24,313 nucleotides of DNA, taken from an uncultured Candidatus Saccharibacteria bacterium (GTDB lineage: Bacteria > Patescibacteriota > Saccharimonadia > Saccharimonadales > Saccharimonadaceae). The notes beneath the pieces were generated by a model. It had not been told where the DNA came from. It did not search any database and saw only the letters and a program-made list of their open reading frames with translations. The stretch is taken from assembly GCA_948514425.1 (NCBI GenBank), contig CAOQYN010000011.1, positions 1 through 24,313 on the forward strand, read 5' to 3'. Every line of letters begins with the position of its first letter. The stretch's first letter is position 1. Below are positions 22,169 through 24,313 of this stretch, in pieces. The position numbers and the translations under genes are program-made.

Positions 22169-24268
22169 ATGGCAAGTGAAATCAAAGATCTATCAAAGTT
22201 CCGCAATATCGGTATTATTGCGCATATCGACGCGGGTAAGACTACAACTTCCGAAGCGATTCTTTATCGCACCGGCCTAAAGCACAAAATTAGCCTTGTT
22301 AAAGGCGATGATGGCGGCGCTACGACCGACTGGATGGAACAAGAAAAAGAGCGTGGCATCACCATTACTTCTGCTGCGGTCACGACCTACTGGAAAGGCC
22401 ACAAGATTAATATCATTGATACTCCAGGTCACATCGACTTCACTGCCGAGGTCGAACGTAGCTTGCGCGTGCTTGACGGCGCAGTCGTAGTTTTCGATGG
22501 TAAAATGGGTGTCGAGGCTCAGTCCGAAACAGTTTGGCGCCAAGCTACTAAATATGGCGTTCCTCGCATTTGTTTCGTCAACAAAATCAACCAAATTGGT
22601 GGTGATTTCTACAAATCCCTTGATAGTATTCATAAACGCCTATCCAAGAATGCCATTGCAATCCACTTGCCAATCGGTTTTGAAAAGGACATTTGTGGCG
22701 TTGTCGACCTGATTGACATGAAAGCTTACACTTACAAAGATTACGCTGATCATGAGCTGACTGTTGGCGACATTCCAGCTGACATGCTCGAAAAAGCAAA
22801 AAATGCCCGCAGCATGCTTATCGAAGAGGCGGTTCAAGCCGACGAAGCATTGATGGAAAAATTCTTTAACCAAGGCGAAGAAGCGATTAGCGAAATCGAA
22901 CTCAAAGCCGCTTTGCGCAAGCGTGTTCTTGACGGTGACTTCTTCCTCGTAACCGGTGGTGATGGTCGCGGCGTCATCGTCGAAAAAGTTCTCGACCTCG
23001 TTGCCGACTACCTACCGAGCCCACTCGACCGCGATCAAGGTCAAACCGTCGGTATTAATCCAAAGACTGGCGAACAAGAAATACGTAAAGCCAGCGATAA
23101 CGAACCGCTAACAGCACTAGCTTTCAAAATTGCTAGCGACCCATTCGTTGGCAAACTCGTCTTCATCCGCGTCTATGCTGGTAAGCTCAGTTCCGGTAGC
23201 GGCGTCCTCAATGCTACTACTGGCAACAAAGAACGCATCGGTCGTATCGTGCGTATGTTCGCCGACAAACGCGAAGAAATTTCCGAGATTCGCGCCGGTG
23301 ATATCGCCGCCGTGGTTGGCATGAAAGATGTGACCACTGGTACCACAATTTGTGATCCAGCCCATCCAATCCACCTCGAAGATATTACTTTCCCAGAACC
23401 ACCAGTTTCAATCGCCGTCGAGCCAAAAACCAAGAGCGATCAAGAAAAAATGGGCCTAGGTTTGTCCAAGCTCGCTGAGGAAGATCCTACTTTCAAAGTC
23501 CACACTGACGAAGAAACTGGCCAAACCATCATTTCTGGTATGGGCGAACTCCATCTTGAAATTATTATCGACCGCTTGAAAAAGGAACATAATGTCGAAG
23601 CAAACACTGGCGCTCCACAGGTCGCCTATCGTGAAACAATTCGCGGTACTGCCGAAACCCAGGGTAAACACGTCAAACAGTCTGGTGGTAGCGGTCAATA
23701 CGGTGATGTTTGGGTTAAGTTCGAGCCGAACGAATCTGGCAAGGGTTTCGAATTTATCGACCAAATTAAGGGTGGCGTAGTTCCACAAGAGTTCCGCAAG
23801 CCTGTCCAGAAAGGTATTGAGGAAACCTTGCAAGGTGGCGTTATTGCTGGCTATCCTGTAGTTGATGTCAAAGCTACTTTGTACGATGGTAGCTATCACG
23901 ATGTTGACTCAAACGAGCTCGCCTTCAAACTCGCTGGTTCGCTTGCTACCAAAGCTGGTATCCAAAAAGCCAACCCCGTACTTCTTGAGCCAGTCATGAA
24001 GATGGAGATTACCACTCCCGAGGAGTTCATGGGCGATGTCATTGGCGACATTAACTCTCGCCGTGGTCGCATCGACAGCATGGAAGATCTAAGTGGTGGT
24101 GCTAAGCTCATCAAGGCTTTCTGTCCTCTAGCTAATCTCTTTGGTTACACGTCGGATCTACGTAGTATGTCGCAAGGTCGCGCTGCTAGCACGATGGAAC
24201 TTCATGCCTACGAAGAAGTACCGCCTAACGTAGCACAAGACATTATTGAAAAGCGCAACACAAAATAG
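22169..24268 (+). CDS. fusA: Elongation factor G
   Basis: 699 residues, the normal length. The GTPase drives ribosomal translocation and, with RRF, ribosome recycling. Domain order is regular: G1 AHIDAGKTTT, switch I with DWMEQEKERGITITSA, G3 DTPGHIDFT, domain II (TALAFKIASDPFVGKL), domain III (GMGELHLEI), domain IV with SGGSGQYGDVWV and the tip SYHDVDSNELAFK, and domain V ending MELHAYEEVPPNV. Two guanine-recognition motifs are unusual. G4 reads NKIN (138-141) where nearly all translational GTPases have NKxD. The G5 region reads TGGDGRG (262-268) where EF-G normally has GSAFKNKG. AAAAGGGA lies 8 nt before the ATG. The gene is monocistronic here, not in a str operon with rpsL, rpsG or tuf. 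All other regions look fully functional. Confidence 0.96.
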   Translation: MASEIKDLSKFRNIGIIAHIDAGKTTTSEAILYRTGLKHKISLVKGDDGGATTDWMEQEKERGITITSAAVTTYWKGHKINIIDTPGHIDFTAEVERSLRVLDGAVVVFDGKMGVEAQSETVWRQATKYGVPRICFVNKINQIGGDFYKSLDSIHKRLSKNAIAIHLPIGFEKDICGVVDLIDMKAYTYKDYADHELTVGDIPADMLEKAKNARSMLIEEAVQADEALMEKFFNQGEEAISEIELKAALRKRVLDGDFFLVTGGDGRGVIVEKVLDLVADYLPSPLDRDQGQTVGINPKTGEQEIRKASDNEPLTALAFKIASDPFVGKLVFIRVYAGKLSSGSGVLNATTGNKERIGRIVRMFADKREEISEIRAGDIAAVVGMKDVTTGTTICDPAHPIHLEDITFPEPPVSIAVEPKTKSDQEKMGLGLSKLAEEDPTFKVHTDEETGQTIISGMGELHLEIIIDRLKKEHNVEANTGAPQVAYRETIRGTAETQGKHVKQSGGSGQYGDVWVKFEPNESGKGFEFIDQIKGGVVPQEFRKPVQKGIEETLQGGVIAGYPVVDVKATLYDGSYHDVDSNELAFKLAGSLATKAGIQKANPVLLEPVMKMEITTPEEFMGDVIGDINSRRGRIDSMEDLSGGAKLIKAFCPLANLFGYTSDLRSMSQGRAASTMELHAYEEVPPNVAQDIIEKRNTK

Positions 24269-24286
24269 CCATAAAGCACAAAAATT

Positions 24287-24313
24287 ACGAGAGTTCCGCG
24301 AGGGGCTCTCGTT
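24287..24313 (+). terminator. Terminator of fusA, cut by the window end
   Basis: ACGAGAGTTCC pairs with GGGGCTCTCGT (two G-U pairs in RNA) around a GCGA tetraloop of the GNRA type. The window ends in the first T residues after the stem. Confidence 0.75.

Overview
The window is a stretch of bacterial chromosome carrying core genes: rpsP, a KH-domain RNA-binding protein, rpoB-rpoC, gatCAB, a UvrD-type helicase and fusA. Several hypothetical genes and one block of repeated protein-domain cassettes lie between them. The best guess for the organism is a Candidate Phyla Radiation bacterium, probably Saccharibacteria (TM7). The reasons are strongly diverged core proteins (zinc-less RpoC, EF-G with altered G4/G5 motifs), short transcription units, many orphan genes, and repeated C-terminal domains like those of the surface proteins of that group. 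UGA is read as stop (gatA, gatB), so the UGA=Gly code of Absconditabacteria/Gracilibacteria does not apply. The taxonomic call is inference.

Layout. 1-850: an orphan gene on the minus strand. 856-1336: rpsP with its own promoter and terminator. 1350-2064: a secreted or membrane-anchored Ala/Glu/Ser/Thr-rich protein on the minus strand with a perfect consensus promoter. 2131-2667: khpA-like gene and terminator. 2679-3200: orphan minus-strand gene. 3324-5021: six incomplete copies of one roughly 70-residue C-terminal domain (xFVRSG ... WSR ... GFPLRC) in both orientations, without start codons of their own. 5061-5812: a small multi-pass membrane protein. 5823-13349: rpoBC operon with a structured leader. 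13378-13589: a seventh cassette, far from the others but with the same borders. 13705-19363: a probable operon of a MerR-type regulator, gatC, gatA, a membrane-anchored HEPN-like protein, gatB and a UvrD-like helicase, with genes touching or overlapping from gatC onward. 19360-21999: a large orphan protein on the opposite strand. 22085-24313: fusA and its terminator.

How the parts relate. RpoB/RpoC are the catalytic core of RNA polymerase. GatCAB makes Gln-tRNA(Gln) and/or Asn-tRNA(Asn) by transamidation. EF-G drives translocation. S16 and KhpA act on the ribosome and RNA. The most striking accessory feature is the cassette set. Its members keep the two ends of the domain almost unchanged at DNA level, including a 12-bp palindrome after the last conserved cysteine codons, while the middle varies. 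They look like a silent repertoire for variation of a surface protein encoded elsewhere. Second in interest are the substitutions in normally invariant motifs of RpoC and EF-G, and a MerR-type gene that seems to need an AUU or AUA start codon.
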